In this document: in pieces, positions 1 through 8,393 of the stretch
Numbering within the stretch: the stretch's first letter is position 1
Layout: every line of letters begins with the position of its first letter
Source: Paenibacillus sp. 32O-W
GTDB lineage: Bacteria > Bacillota > Bacilli > Paenibacillales > NBRC-103111
DNA: 64,000 nucleotides
Reading direction: 5' to 3'
NCBI RefSeq assembly: GCF_007679495.1
Contig: NZ_VEGP01000024.1
Location: forward strand, 1-64,000
Made by a program: the position numbers and the translations under genes
Notes under the pieces: model-generated
What the model saw: only the letters and a program-made list of their open reading frames with translations
Told to the model about the DNA's origin: nothing
Database searches by the model: none

Positions 1-19
1 TAAACCGTTACTTTACCGT

Positions 20-628
20 TCACGCTACAGGTCTGCCCTTTTCAGGCGTAAAGTACCGCGATTCGCAAGACTCAAGTAACCATGGAGAGAGTAATATAAT
101 TCGACTCGGTTGAGGTAGATTTTTTTCCTTTAACCATTGAGCTAATGCTAGCGCAAATCCACCGCCTGCCGAATCCCCCATAAATATAATATTTTGTGGA
201 GAGGTTTTCATTAACAGCTTTTCATAAATGGGGAGTACTTGATCATATGATTCATGATACTGGTGATGAGGGACTTTTGGATAGACAGGTACAATCATGG
301 TGGCATTACCCATGTCTGCTATTTTACGTATGAATTTCCAATGAACACCCCGAGGCTGATTTATATAACCTCCACCAATTAAATAAATAATATATTTTTC
401 ACTGGCTTGTTTGTTTCCTTGTAAAATATAACAATCCTTTCCATACGATTGTTCCATAGCAATATCCAGTTTCTGTTGGATTCTTCTGGGCAAAATATAT
501 GGTTTCGCATTCTCGGTTCGCTTTTGCTCGAGGAATTTCGCAAACTTCTCTTTGTCTGAATAACGTTGTTTTAGTCCACTCATTAATAAAATACATTCTA
601 CCAGTTTGCTCCGTATGCTTCGCTTCAT
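20..628 (-). pseudogene. truncated alpha/beta hydrolase (HSL/esterase type)
   Basis: The 202 residues match the N-terminal two thirds of an HSL-family alpha/beta hydrolase. The nucleophile elbow GDSAGG is at about residues 151-156 (Ser153), and an oxyanion-type Gly triplet is at 85-87. The His that normally opens the HGGG motif is Ile here. Family members run to about 300 residues and carry the catalytic Asp and His downstream. This frame stops at position 20, soon after the LLSPWL strand, so both would be missing. The first 19 bases of the window show no obvious continuation in another frame. I infer a decayed or truncated gene at the window edge; an activity claim would not be safe. Confidence 0.6.
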
Positions 629-767
629 CTCAAAAAACCTCTCTTATTGTCTTTTTCACACATATGGAACGAGTATATAATGGCTGCCATCAAGCTCGCA
701 TCTCAACGATATGCCCACTAACTATATACTTTACGTAGGACATTTACCCTGCTCCACTGCTTTTCAT

Positions 768-1220
768 TTACGGTTTTAACACCATCAATATGATAATGGC
801 AACGACGAGTAGTTTACCAAACCAATCATAAGGAGTCAGTTTACTAGACAAGATTTTATACTGTTGCGGAATCTCTTCACTTTCACAGGTTCTGATCATT
901 TCATGCATAGTTTTCATTTTAGGTCCGATAACCATTTCCGAGTAAAGGCTGAAAACTACGAACAAAGCAATGGATGTGTCGAACCACAACATCCGAAACA
1001 GTGACGGGTTGATCCATCCCATCAATAATCCTGTAGGCAATAAAGCGATCCAACCAATAGTGGCCGCCTTATTCAGTTTCTCAACGCCTTGATGTGCATA
1101 TTTTAATTCACTTAAATCCTTAGTTCTTTTTAGAATCACGTTCGATAAGAGCAAAGGGCCCGCACCTAAGATAGCGCTAAAAATATGGATGCCAACCAGT
1201 AATGTATAAATTTGATTCAT
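768..1220 (-). CDS. DUF2269-type integral membrane protein
   Basis: A 150-residue hydrophobic protein with about four predicted membrane segments. It opens with a membrane helix containing GIHIFSAILGAGP, the hallmark of the DUF2269 (predicted integral membrane) family, and ends in another helix (LLVVAIIILMVL). The family has no established reaction. The ATG at 1220 follows a GAGAGG-like ribosome binding site. It is flanked by the truncated hydrolase downstream and a multicopper-oxidase remnant upstream, so the whole left edge looks like an eroding region although this gene itself is intact. Confidence 0.7.
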   Translation of the reverse strand: MNQIYTLLVGIHIFSAILGAGPLLLSNVILKRTKDLSELKYAHQGVEKLNKAATIGWIALLPTGLLMGWINPSLFRMLWFDTSIALFVVFSLYSEMVIGPKMKTMHEMIRTCESEEIPQQYKILSSKLTPYDWFGKLLVVAIIILMVLKP

Positions 1221-1325
1221 GCGCTTTCACCTCTCAATGTATTTCAAGTCCGACCACCACTGCTTCTCTAGACATGTCTTCAATCATAAGCGTTAGGGTC
1301 ACCGCAGCCGCGTTAACCTTTGCAA

Positions 1326-1577
1326 TCACTCCGGCCTGTTCTGTGCCACTTGGCTGATTTCAAAAGGTGAGGTTACCCCCCTCATAAAGTGCAAGGTCAT
1401 GCCGATAGCCGCATGCTCAAGATGATGACAGTGCTCCATCCATAATCCGGGATTGTCGGCTTTGAAAGCTACCTCATGCGACTCCCCGGGATCCACGTTC
1501 AGCGTATCGGTGATCCAAGGCCCGGCATCCCCCAAACCAATTCGTGATAAACTATCAGACTTGAGATCTTCCTCATA
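1326..1577 (-). pseudogene. multicopper oxidase, C-terminal remnant
   Basis: The open frame contains the C-terminal copper-binding signature of multicopper oxidases: WMEHCHHLEHAAIGM, i.e. the HCHxxxHxxxxM arrangement that joins the type 1 and trinuclear copper sites. It is preceded by the usual DPGE..EVAF.ADNPG stretch. A stop lies just upstream at about 1578 and there is no canonical ATG start; the only internal start is a TTG at 1535. The rest of the enzyme (normally more than 400 residues) is absent. This is a gene remnant and no function is expected. Confidence 0.75.
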
Positions 1578-1666
1578 TTATATTTTTTAGAATACGACCG
1601 AATAAGATTCCTTATCTACCACTAGACGGAGTATTTTCGCGGTCACAGGGAGTAATCGATTCAAAC

Positions 1667-1692
1667 AAAAAAGACTGCTCCGAAGAACAGTC
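1667..1692 (-). terminator. rho-independent terminator after the AraC gene
   Basis: Read on the minus strand, GACTGTTC and GAGCAGTC pair around a TTCG tetraloop closed by C-G and run straight into six T residues. It lies about 150 bases downstream of the AraC-family gene stop. Confidence 0.75.
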
Positions 1693-1756
1693 CTTCAATC
1701 GAACAATTTTCTAGATTATAACTGCCGTAGTGAACTCGTTCAGCTTAACATCGAGT

Positions 1757-1809
1757 AATCAGATGGAGACTCTACTCCACCTGATTTAGAGCCCACCTAT
1801 AGAGGTGGG
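1757..1809 (-). repeat. pair of adjacent palindromes, possible IS200/IS605-type end
   Basis: Two hairpins sit side by side. AATCAGATGGAG (1757-1768) pairs with CTCCACCTGATT (1775-1786) with one mismatch, and CCCACC (1792-1797) pairs with GGTGGG (1804-1809) around TATAGA. Such subterminal hairpins resemble the ends of IS200/IS605 elements. No tnpA or tnpB gene is near, so at most this is a solo end. Confidence 0.35.
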
Positions 1810-1839
1810 GGTCTTAACCCGATAATACAAACATCGGGA

Positions 1840-2799
1840 TTAAAATGAACATCTACGCAAGTTTCCAGGATTCACGCCGTACTTGTTACGAAACGCTTCC
1901 GAAAAGTAGCTGGGGTTGGAGTAGCCTACTGTAAGCGACGTCTCATACACATTCAAGTCTCCTTGCTGTAAAAGGAGACAGGCTTTTTCCAGACGTTTTT
2001 CCCTCAAATAACCAAATACGGTCGTTCCATATAGTTCTTTAAAACCAATTTTTAATTTGTTGTCGTTAATGCCAATCATGCGGGACAATTCGAGCAGCGA
2101 GGGGGGATCTGCCATACGTTCCAACATTATATCGCGTGCCTGCTGTATTTTCTGCCTTTCAATGCTGGATAATTTGGGAAGCTTCGGCTCGAAAAGAAAC
2201 GATTGAAAGGCTGACAACAGGAGTTCCAGCACACTGCACTCCAGCTCCAGTTTTTTGATGCCGCATGTTTGCACGGACTGAGTCAACCGTCTAATGATTA
2301 CGGCAGCCGCCGGATGGATGGACTCATGAAAAAGGCGAAATGACTTTTGCCCGAGAAGGCTGGAGAAGTCAAGATGCTTGGCACCCGAAAAATCCTCCAT
2401 GTAATGATTGAAGGTCGAAATAGGGATTCCGACTGACAACACCTGATAAGGCTGATTCGCGGTAAATTCAAGCTGCGCTTTCCCTTCGTCGATTAGCTGA
2501 AGCGCACACATCCCGGGAACAAATTCGTATTGATTTCGTTCGACATGGACGGCATTCGTTCCTTGCAAACAATAGTGAAGCTCGACCATTGGCGTTCTTG
2601 CCGTTAGCGGCATCAGGAAATCGCCATGAAACGTCAAATCGGAAAATACGATATTGAGATCGGGGCGAGGAACGAATCGACGAAAGGTCCCATCTCCGAT
2701 TGGCGTACGAAAAGTCATTGATTCCGAACCGTTTGAGCTTTGCTGCTGCAGCCCGAATTCGTCGAAAAACAAATTAAAGTTATGATGAAAGTCCGCCAT
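1840..2799 (-). CDS. AraC-family transcriptional regulator (PchR/YbtA-like)
   Basis: A 319-residue regulator. The N-terminal half is a cupin-like sensing region. The C-terminal ~100 residues carry two AraC helix-turn-helix units, ending in GYSNPSYFSEAFRNKYGVNP, which matches the family signature closely. The segment FKELYGTTVFGYLREKRL is typical of the PchR/YbtA branch that responds to siderophores. A perfect TGATAA-TTG-TTATCA palindrome starts 34 bases upstream of the ATG, consistent with Fur control. No siderophore gene adjoins it; the nearest neighbours are a multicopper-oxidase remnant and an EAL protein. I infer an iron-responsive activator whose target lies elsewhere or has been lost. 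A terminator follows at 1667-1692. Confidence 0.85.
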   Translation of the reverse strand: MADFHHNFNLFFDEFGLQQQSSNGSESMTFRTPIGDGTFRRFVPRPDLNIVFSDLTFHGDFLMPLTARTPMVELHYCLQGTNAVHVERNQYEFVPGMCALQLIDEGKAQLEFTANQPYQVLSVGIPISTFNHYMEDFSGAKHLDFSSLLGQKSFRLFHESIHPAAAVIIRRLTQSVQTCGIKKLELECSVLELLLSAFQSFLFEPKLPKLSSIERQKIQQARDIMLERMADPPSLLELSRMIGINDNKLKIGFKELYGTTVFGYLREKRLEKACLLLQQGDLNVYETSLTVGYSNPSYFSEAFRNKYGVNPGNLRRCSF

Positions 2800-2832
2800 T
2801 TTGTTTCTACTCCGTTTCGCAAAAATTGTAAA

Positions 2833-2847
2833 TGATAATTGTTATCA
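2833..2847. promoter_or_regulatory. Fur-box-like palindrome
   Basis: Perfect 6-3-6 inverted repeat TGATAATTGTTATCA, matching the core of the Fur consensus (GATAATGATAATCATTATC). It sits 34 bases upstream of the AraC-family start codon. The remaining non-coding DNA up to about 3280 holds nothing else I recognise, apart from an open frame running in phase into the EAL gene from 3122 without a convincing start. Confidence 0.6.
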
Positions 2848-3280
2848 ATTATAGCGTGGCATACCTCTCAACGACAACACAATTTCCGATTTGAGGATTG
2901 TGTGACAAGCAATCTAAGCATTCATGAGATAGCCCCACAGCGAGATAGTGCGTCAGAAGTTCTTTTTTCCGATTATAAGTCCATAAAAACAAATCCCTGC
3001 CGCCAGGTTTATAGGCCTTACAAACTATTTTTTCAAACAAAAATGGCAGAATGGTTAAATTTTGAAAAAAGAACACATGTTTTGTAGGAATCTGTCGCTT
3101 GATGGCGAATTTGATAATTAGGTACAAAGGATTGCTAATGGTCCTTTCGACGGGTATGCTCAGTACGATAATCGCAAACCTCTTGAAAAATTGGGACGCA
3201 AAACCTACGGGCCTAAGGATCTGCTTTCTATGGCGGCCGGGTTGCCGAAATGGTCTTTCTATCCGGAAAGGAAATTAGTC

Positions 3281-4036
3281 ATGCCATCCACACAAGCTCT
3301 TATCACACAGGAAGATTTATATCACGAGTTCCAGCCGATCTGCCATCTTCATACCCACAAGACGATTGGCTATGAAGCTTTAATCCGCTGCTCAACGGAA
3401 CCAAGAATCGATCGGCTGTTCCGGGCCGCTGCAAGACATAATATGCTGTTCACGCTGGACACCCTTTCCATTTATAATGCAATTTCCGCGTGCTTTGCTG
3501 ATCCAGGGCGGGTGGAATCCGATCAGCACCTGTTCGTGAACGTATTCCCTTCGACCTTATCTTCGGATCGATTTACCAGATTCATATTTAAGCTCATGCA
3601 GCGGTACGGAAAGTACGCCAACAATATCGTATTCGAAATTAATGAAGCCATCTCGGAGATGGACGACTGGGACACCGGACAATTTCTGCGTAACATCCAT
3701 CTGCTGCGGGAATGCGGATTCCTGGTTGCGCTCGATGACGTTGGAGAAGGGGCGACCACCTTGAAGAGAATCGTGGAAATCGGCCCTGACTTTATCAAGA
3801 TGGATCGTTTCTTTGCCAAGCACCTGCTCTTCAGCAAACAGAAGCAGAAATTGTTAAAGTTCTTCGTTGATTTCTGCGGTGACGAATCTAATCTGATTCT
3901 GGAAGGAATCGAAGAGGTTGAGGATTTGCGTCAATCTTGCAAGCTAGGTGTCCCCTTCGGCCAAGGCTATCTGCTGGCGAAGCCCGGCCCTCTGCCGGGT
4001 CGTCCACCGACCTCGTTTCGCTCAATCGAAGATTAA
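3281..4036 (+). CDS. EAL-domain protein, probable cyclic-di-GMP phosphodiesterase
   Basis: An almost pure EAL domain that would hydrolyse c-di-GMP to pGpG. Visible family motifs, in order: YEALIR (the EAL signature, residues 31-36), NVFP, FEINEA, ALDDVGEG (the loop-6 DDFG region with Val for Phe), FIKMD (metal/substrate Lys and Asp), LEGIEE and QGYLLAKP. All main acidic and Lys positions seem present, so activity is plausible. I chose the ATG at 3281 because AAAGGA lies eight bases before it and the domain begins just after it. The frame is open upstream to 3122, with weaker candidates at 3191 (TTG) and 3231 (ATG). There is no GGDEF or PAS partner domain. It converges on the metallophosphatase gene with a shared hairpin between them. 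Confidence 0.8.
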   Translation: MPSTQALITQEDLYHEFQPICHLHTHKTIGYEALIRCSTEPRIDRLFRAAARHNMLFTLDTLSIYNAISACFADPGRVESDQHLFVNVFPSTLSSDRFTRFIFKLMQRYGKYANNIVFEINEAISEMDDWDTGQFLRNIHLLRECGFLVALDDVGEGATTLKRIVEIGPDFIKMDRFFAKHLLFSKQKQKLLKFFVDFCGDESNLILEGIEEVEDLRQSCKLGVPFGQGYLLAKPGPLPGRPPTSFRSIED

Positions 4037-4066
4037 GGGAGTTATGACATTGGACATGAGCGAAAA

Positions 4067-4105
4067 GAAACCGGGAATGCCTCCTCAGGCTATCCCGGTT
4101 TCTTT
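4067..4105. terminator. terminator between convergent genes
   Basis: GAAACCGGGA (4067-4076) pairs perfectly with TCCCGGTTTC (4093-4102). An A-run precedes and TTT follows, so it can serve both the EAL gene (+) and the metallophosphatase gene (-). Confidence 0.7.
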
Positions 4106-4133
4106 CCGGGGATTGGCGCACCGGCAGCTCAAG

Positions 4134-4838
4134 TTATGCAAATACTGAAATCTTCCTCTGTCCGATTCGACCAGTGCAGACCTTGTAAACATAGTAACAA
4201 CGGTTGGTCAAATCAACCAATCCCAAGGCCCGCTCCTCGATCACTGCATAGGTGCTGGCCCCCAAGTCGCAGTTCATGCGCGCTCCATCGCTATAAATAA
4301 ATTCACAGGGGGTATGTCCGTGAATAACCGGTCTTCCCTCCGTCCTGCTTAATATCGACTCCTTCGGATAGGAATAAAAGTCCGATTCGGACATCCAAAG
4401 TATCTCACGATCCTGCTCCTCCAGAGGGGTATAAGGCACAATACCGGCGTGAGTATATACAAATTGCTGGTCTTCGAAAAGCAACGGCAATGAGGCCGAC
4501 CATTCCACATGCTCTTGCAATTCCCCTTCCTTGGTAAAGGTCTTCCGGAAGCTGGGTAACGTATCCTTTCCGGCATATTTTAACCACATATCTGTTTTCC
4601 CCCGGTAATACCAACTCATCATTTCCTCATGGTTGCCTGTCAATGCCACTACATGATCGGGGTACTGCAAGGCAAGCTTGCGGACCTCTTTAAGAACCAG
4701 CCCGCTATCTTTGCCGCGGCTCACCATATCCCCGCCCACGACAAGCTGATCTGATGACGGGTCAAATTTCGCATATTCCAGCAGCTTCATCATACCGTTG
4801 TATTCGCCATGAATATCCGTAATGAGTAAATTTCTCAT
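4134..4838 (-). CDS. metallophosphatase of the Ser/Thr phosphatase (PPP) family
   Basis: A 234-residue calcineurin-like phosphoesterase. The three metal motifs are in order: DIHGEY (residues 8-13), GGDMVSRG (GDxxxRG, about 35-42) and GNHEEM (about 68-73). A later THAG and a HGHTP motif complete the dinuclear metal site. This is the layout of PrpA/PrpE-like bacterial phosphatases, whose known substrates include phosphoproteins and diadenosine tetraphosphate; the sequence does not decide between them. It is a single-gene unit starting at ATG 4838 with an AGGGGGA-like ribosome binding site. Confidence 0.8.
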   Translation of the reverse strand: MRNLLITDIHGEYNGMMKLLEYAKFDPSSDQLVVGGDMVSRGKDSGLVLKEVRKLALQYPDHVVALTGNHEEMMSWYYRGKTDMWLKYAGKDTLPSFRKTFTKEGELQEHVEWSASLPLLFEDQQFVYTHAGIVPYTPLEEQDREILWMSESDFYSYPKESILSRTEGRPVIHGHTPCEFIYSDGARMNCDLGASTYAVIEERALGLVDLTNRCYYVYKVCTGRIGQRKISVFA

Positions 4839-5099
4839 TCTTTTCCCCCTACCTCGACAAATAGGAAACGCCCATTCCCCGTCAATAAGATTGTTAAATT
4901 CCTATCTTGTTCATATACATCATCATAGAATAAGCCAAGAGGATGATCCTGAACCTCAAGTCCTTTTTTGCTCTAAATCTAATTATACCATTGGGTTTGT
5001 CTTGAAATTATTGTAAATTTATTATCAGGTATTAAAATACAGTTCTGAAAGGAACTTTCTTAAATGATTACAACAACCATCAAGGGGATAAGTTAAAAT

Positions 5100-5627
5100 T
5101 TGAAGACTCGTGCCGGGCTCTTCTCTCCGCGAACGGTGGACAACGGAACTCTGGCCATGCTGTCGGTCATTGAATTTGAAAAAGACGATAAAATATGCGA
5201 TTTAGGCTGCGGTTATGGAGTCGTGGGCTTATTGGCGGCCAAACTGGTCCGTCCAGAAAATGTAGTTATGGTGGACAACGATGAACAGGCTATCGAAACC
5301 GCCAAAGAAAATGCGGCGGCCAATGAGGTTTCCGGTGTACACATTGCCCACAGCGACGGTTTTTCCGGTATCCGGCATAATGACTTTACCAAAATCATTT
5401 GCCACCCGCCTTATCATGCCGATTTTGCCGTGCCAAAAATGTTTATCGAAAAAGGATTTAACCGGCTCGCTCTAGAGGGCAGGATGTATATGGTGACCAA
5501 GAGAAAAGAGTGGTACAGAAACAAACTGATTTCCATCTTTGGCGGAGTTAAGGTTTGGGAAATCGAAGATTATTTTGTTTTCATGGCCATCAAAAAAAGT
5601 GATCGATACTCTAACAGCCGTGTCTGA
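5100..5627 (+). CDS. RsmC-like SAM-dependent methyltransferase, 5' end damaged
   Basis: Methyltransferase small-domain protein: SAM motif DLGCGYGVVG (about residues 31-40), MVDNDE (acidic end of strand 2) and an NPPY-like catalytic loop read as HPPYH. The segment DFAVPKMFIEKGFNRL is typical of 16S rRNA guanine-N2 and tRNA methyltransferases of this group. The start is problematic. TTG 5100 opens abruptly at KTRAGLFSP. An ATG at 5064 with GAAAGGAA upstream is in the same frame, but a TAA at 5094 intervenes. Reading the same stretch shifted by one base gives YNNHQGDKLKF, which looks like the natural leader to KTRAGLF. Two one-base indels or a stop mutation are therefore suspected. Activity is uncertain. 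Confidence 0.65.
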   Translation: MKTRAGLFSPRTVDNGTLAMLSVIEFEKDDKICDLGCGYGVVGLLAAKLVRPENVVMVDNDEQAIETAKENAAANEVSGVHIAHSDGFSGIRHNDFTKIICHPPYHADFAVPKMFIEKGFNRLALEGRMYMVTKRKEWYRNKLISIFGGVKVWEIEDYFVFMAIKKSDRYSNSRV

Positions 5628-5679
5628 TATTAACAGCCCCTATCACCTTCTTATTATCGGACACAAGCTTCCCGAATGG

Positions 5680-5706
5680 AAAAAGAGGGGAACCGAAACT
5701 CCCCTC
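5680..5706 (-). terminator. terminator downstream of the CHAT-like gene
   Basis: GAGGGGA and TCCCCTC form the stem (5685-5706). On the minus strand it is followed by five T residues. It lies about 30 bases past the stop of the 5736-6299 gene. Confidence 0.7.
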
Positions 5707-5735
5707 TTGTTACACGCGTGGCTGCATCGGATGTT

Positions 5736-6299
5736 TCAGTCATCTACAGAACTTTCATAGATTTGGTACATAGATACTTCTTCATCCATAGCCGAAGCAA
5801 GCTCGTAAGCCTCTCTTACGCTCTTCCCGTTCTGAATCATTTCATAGAAAAGCCGCAGCATGAACATAAGAGCCGAATTGCCGTCCGGATAATCATCCGG
5901 GCCGATATAGGTCCGGCAGCCGCGCTTCAGGAATGCTTCGGCCAATGCCCGGTCACCTAGTGAGCAGCCATTGCCAAAGACGATTTTCCCGTCCAGCTTC
6001 GCATATCGCAGCACCTCATCCGGACCAAAGTCTCCCCGCGGCTCTCCTTCTTCATAGACACTCTCACCCAATTCCGGCATGAGAAGCTTGCCTTCATCGC
6101 CGTGGAAACTGAGAATAATCATGTCGGTATCCGCATAGAGATCTTCGCCTGATAGCACGGAGATCAAATCATTCGGCCGGCCAATCCAATAAGTAAATAC
6201 TCTTGCGCCAAAACATTCGAGAGTCGCTCTGATGGCTTGCGTTTCCATATCGCTATCCGGTCCGCATACCAGCGCAACGTACATTACCGGTTTACTCAT
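5736..6299 (-). CDS. small CHAT/caspase-fold-like protein
   Basis: About 187 residues with the core pattern of the caspase-haemoglobinase fold: a hydrophobic strand ending in ILSFHGDEG (candidate catalytic His) and a later strand IVFGNGCSLGD (candidate catalytic Cys), followed by AEAFLKRGCRTYIGP and GKSVREAYELA, which recall CHAT-domain C-termini. The ATG at 6299 is chosen because the upstream ATG at 6314 is itself part of the GGAGG ribosome binding site. It stands alone, with its own terminator and no substrate-like neighbour. I do not know its function; a protease or an inactive ligand-binding relative are both possible. Confidence 0.55.
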   Translation of the reverse strand: MSKPVMYVALVCGPDSDMETQAIRATLECFGARVFTYWIGRPNDLISVLSGEDLYADTDMIILSFHGDEGKLLMPELGESVYEEGEPRGDFGPDEVLRYAKLDGKIVFGNGCSLGDRALAEAFLKRGCRTYIGPDDYPDGNSALMFMLRLFYEMIQNGKSVREAYELASAMDEEVSMYQIYESSVDD

Positions 6300-6506
6300 T
6301 TCCAATCCCTCCATAGTTTAGGTTTGTTTTGAATATACAGGCGTACTTCTATGGAGGACTGCGGGCGCTGCCGGCAAAGGAAGAAGCATTACGTTAATTT
6401 GTTGTCATCATTACAATTTCCTCCAGTTTTACACTTACCGTTTATATGTACATTAGATAGAAAGATAGAAAAATCAAATCGTCAGAAGAATTCATATCCA
6501 TATATT

Positions 6507-7385
6507 TTATGATGTCGAAATACCACTAAACTCCAACCCATGAAGAATGGAATGGTTTGCAACCAAACTTCTTACCCGCTCCATTATTTTAGGTCCAGCA
6601 GGAGCCCCACCGTTTCTACTAAGCAGCATCCATCTAAGACAAGCCAGCGCTTCATAAGCCTCAAGCTCTCCTGGAGGAATCTCAATGACTGTTAGATAGG
6701 CGGAACGAAATAGATTCGCATAACGCTCCGAAATGTATATTTTCTGCAGGGTAAGCGCCCAAGCAAAATCATATCTGGGGTCTCCTAATTGCCCGTTCGT
6801 CCAATCTATGACGGTGTATCGGCCGTTGTCCTCCAGAATGTTCATCAGGTGAAAATCACCGTGAATAATACGGTCCTGCTTGATTGGGGTTATTTCAACA
6901 AGAGCATTTAATGCTTGGCTCAGGTCTGAGTGTTCGCCTACTCCGGAAAAAAAGTAATGGATAAAATCATACCTGGGAAGCTGCAGATTTCCCATCTCTT
7001 CCATGCCGATTTGATGTATTCCAGCTAAAATGCCCGCCAAACGGGCCATTATTTTCGCATTCACCTTATGAAGGGGCGTGCCGTCGAAGGAGGTTAACAA
7101 AACCTGCTCGCCATCCGGATTTATCCCCCACCCCAGCGGTTCAGACACAGATTGTCCCCGTGCATAAAGAACATTCAGCAGCCGAAATTGAAAACGGACA
7201 TCCGGCTTGGAGCTCCTGTTCCATATTTTCAGGACATAGCTATCATCATGTGAGTTTATCCTAACGACTTCCGCTTCAAATCCTTGATTCATCGAATGCA
7301 CGGTTAAGGCATCTTCTTGGGCTAATAGCTCATCCAGCCTTTTGTTCTTCTCCATCCAATCCACGGTACTTAGAGGGGTTCCCAA
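6507..7385 (-). CDS. aminoglycoside-phosphotransferase (APH)-fold kinase
   Basis: A 292-residue protein with the APH/choline-kinase core: VLKIW (ATP-binding Lys), the catalytic loop IIHGDFHLMNIL with Brenner-type HGDxxxxN, and VIDW for the metal-binding Asp. Members phosphorylate aminoglycosides, choline, homoserine or other small alcohols; the sequence does not tell which. The TTG start at 7385 has AAGGAA eight bases upstream. An ATG at 7355 is possible but has no good ribosome binding site. It sits alone, so resistance should not be assumed. The 445 bases upstream (7386-7831) hold a TATAAT at about 7564-7569 (minus) and no other gene. Confidence 0.75.
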   Translation of the reverse strand: MGTPLSTVDWMEKNKRLDELLAQEDALTVHSMNQGFEAEVVRINSHDDSYVLKIWNRSSKPDVRFQFRLLNVLYARGQSVSEPLGWGINPDGEQVLLTSFDGTPLHKVNAKIMARLAGILAGIHQIGMEEMGNLQLPRYDFIHYFFSGVGEHSDLSQALNALVEITPIKQDRIIHGDFHLMNILEDNGRYTVIDWTNGQLGDPRYDFAWALTLQKIYISERYANLFRSAYLTVIEIPPGELEAYEALACLRWMLLSRNGGAPAGPKIMERVRSLVANHSILHGLEFSGISTS

Positions 7386-7831
7386 TCACGCTCTTCCTTC
7401 CATACAGAGTCTCTTCTTGATTGGCGGTACCTGCAAGCTGCCTTAACATTGCCATTTTTGATCCCGGCGAATTCTCTCATACTTCGAGCGGTTGCGTTCG
7501 CTTTTTGAAAAGATCATTCACACAGCTTCAAGACGGTCCTGTGCCCTGCTTGATTGGCTAGAATTATAACATATCCGCCATAAAAAGGAAGACAATTTTA
7601 TTAGCAGATAGATCATAGCAGTTACAGCTTATATTGAGGCAAAAGGAAAGACTACCTTCAGAAGAATAAAATCGGTTGTTGACTTCCATTCGCAATCCGC
7701 TTTTCGATGGCTATCTTTTGAGAATCAACTCAATCATCGAAAACAGCAATCCATAAGAAATACAGGAGTATGAATTATTATAATATTGTTTTTAAGCTAA
7801 AGATTTAATCCATTTAGAAAGGTTGTTGAAG

Positions 7832-8233
7832 ATGGCAAAGCTAAAGCCTTATATTCTGTCAGAAGACGCAATGGCCCAGGCCGAGTTTTATACGCAAGTG
7901 TTCGGAGGGCGAATCTTGTCCGTGACAACACATGAACAGGCAATGGGAACGCAGAACGAATTCAAGGATAAAGTCATGCATATGTGTTTCTCAATTGCAG
8001 GAGACAATTATATCTTTATCGCCGACACGATGGAACCCTTAAAGCAAGGAAACGACATCGCACTAAGCGTGGAGTTCGATCTGGAAGCCGAAGCCGTTGA
8101 AGCATTCACAAAGCTTTCCGAAAGCGGTACAGTCAAATATCCTTTGGAAATGCAGCCTTTCGGCGTGTTTTACGGGGAGGTTGTCGATAAATATCAGGTG
8201 ACCTGGATGATTACGGCCGGGATGGAAGGCTGA
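7832..8233 (+). CDS. VOC-family (PhnB/glyoxalase-like) protein
   Basis: A 133-residue PhnB-type vicinal-oxygen-chelate protein with the usual opening (YILSEDAMAQAEFYTQVFGG), a central MCFSIAGDNYIFIAD strand, and the end FGVFYGEVVDKYQVTWMI, where Glu and the GxxxDxxGxxW-like pattern of PhnB proteins fall. Family roles range from glyoxalase to antibiotic binding; none can be assigned here. Start ATG 7832 has AAAGG nine bases upstream; TTG codons at 7823 and 7826 are poorer choices. It is a monocistron followed by the repeat array. Confidence 0.75.
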   Translation: MAKLKPYILSEDAMAQAEFYTQVFGGRILSVTTHEQAMGTQNEFKDKVMHMCFSIAGDNYIFIADTMEPLKQGNDIALSVEFDLEAEAVEAFTKLSESGTVKYPLEMQPFGVFYGEVVDKYQVTWMITAGMEG

Positions 8234-8393
8234 TCTGCTATTTACAACGGATGGGCTTCGGAAGGGATGATGCGGAGAGCCGTGGACAGTAGTATCAACA
8301 TGGCTGTCTGTTCTTGGCGATCATGCCGAGTTGACGACTTATCGTCCGAAGGACCGCGTCTGTGGTAGATGGGGCCTGACACTTATCGTCGAA

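Noticed and set aside
7386-7570. Leader upstream of the APH-like gene as a T-box riboswitch
   Set aside because: GGTACCGC occurs, but the full AGGGTGGNACCGCG T-box sequence, a specifier stem and a terminator are not visible, and the downstream gene is not a typical T-box target.
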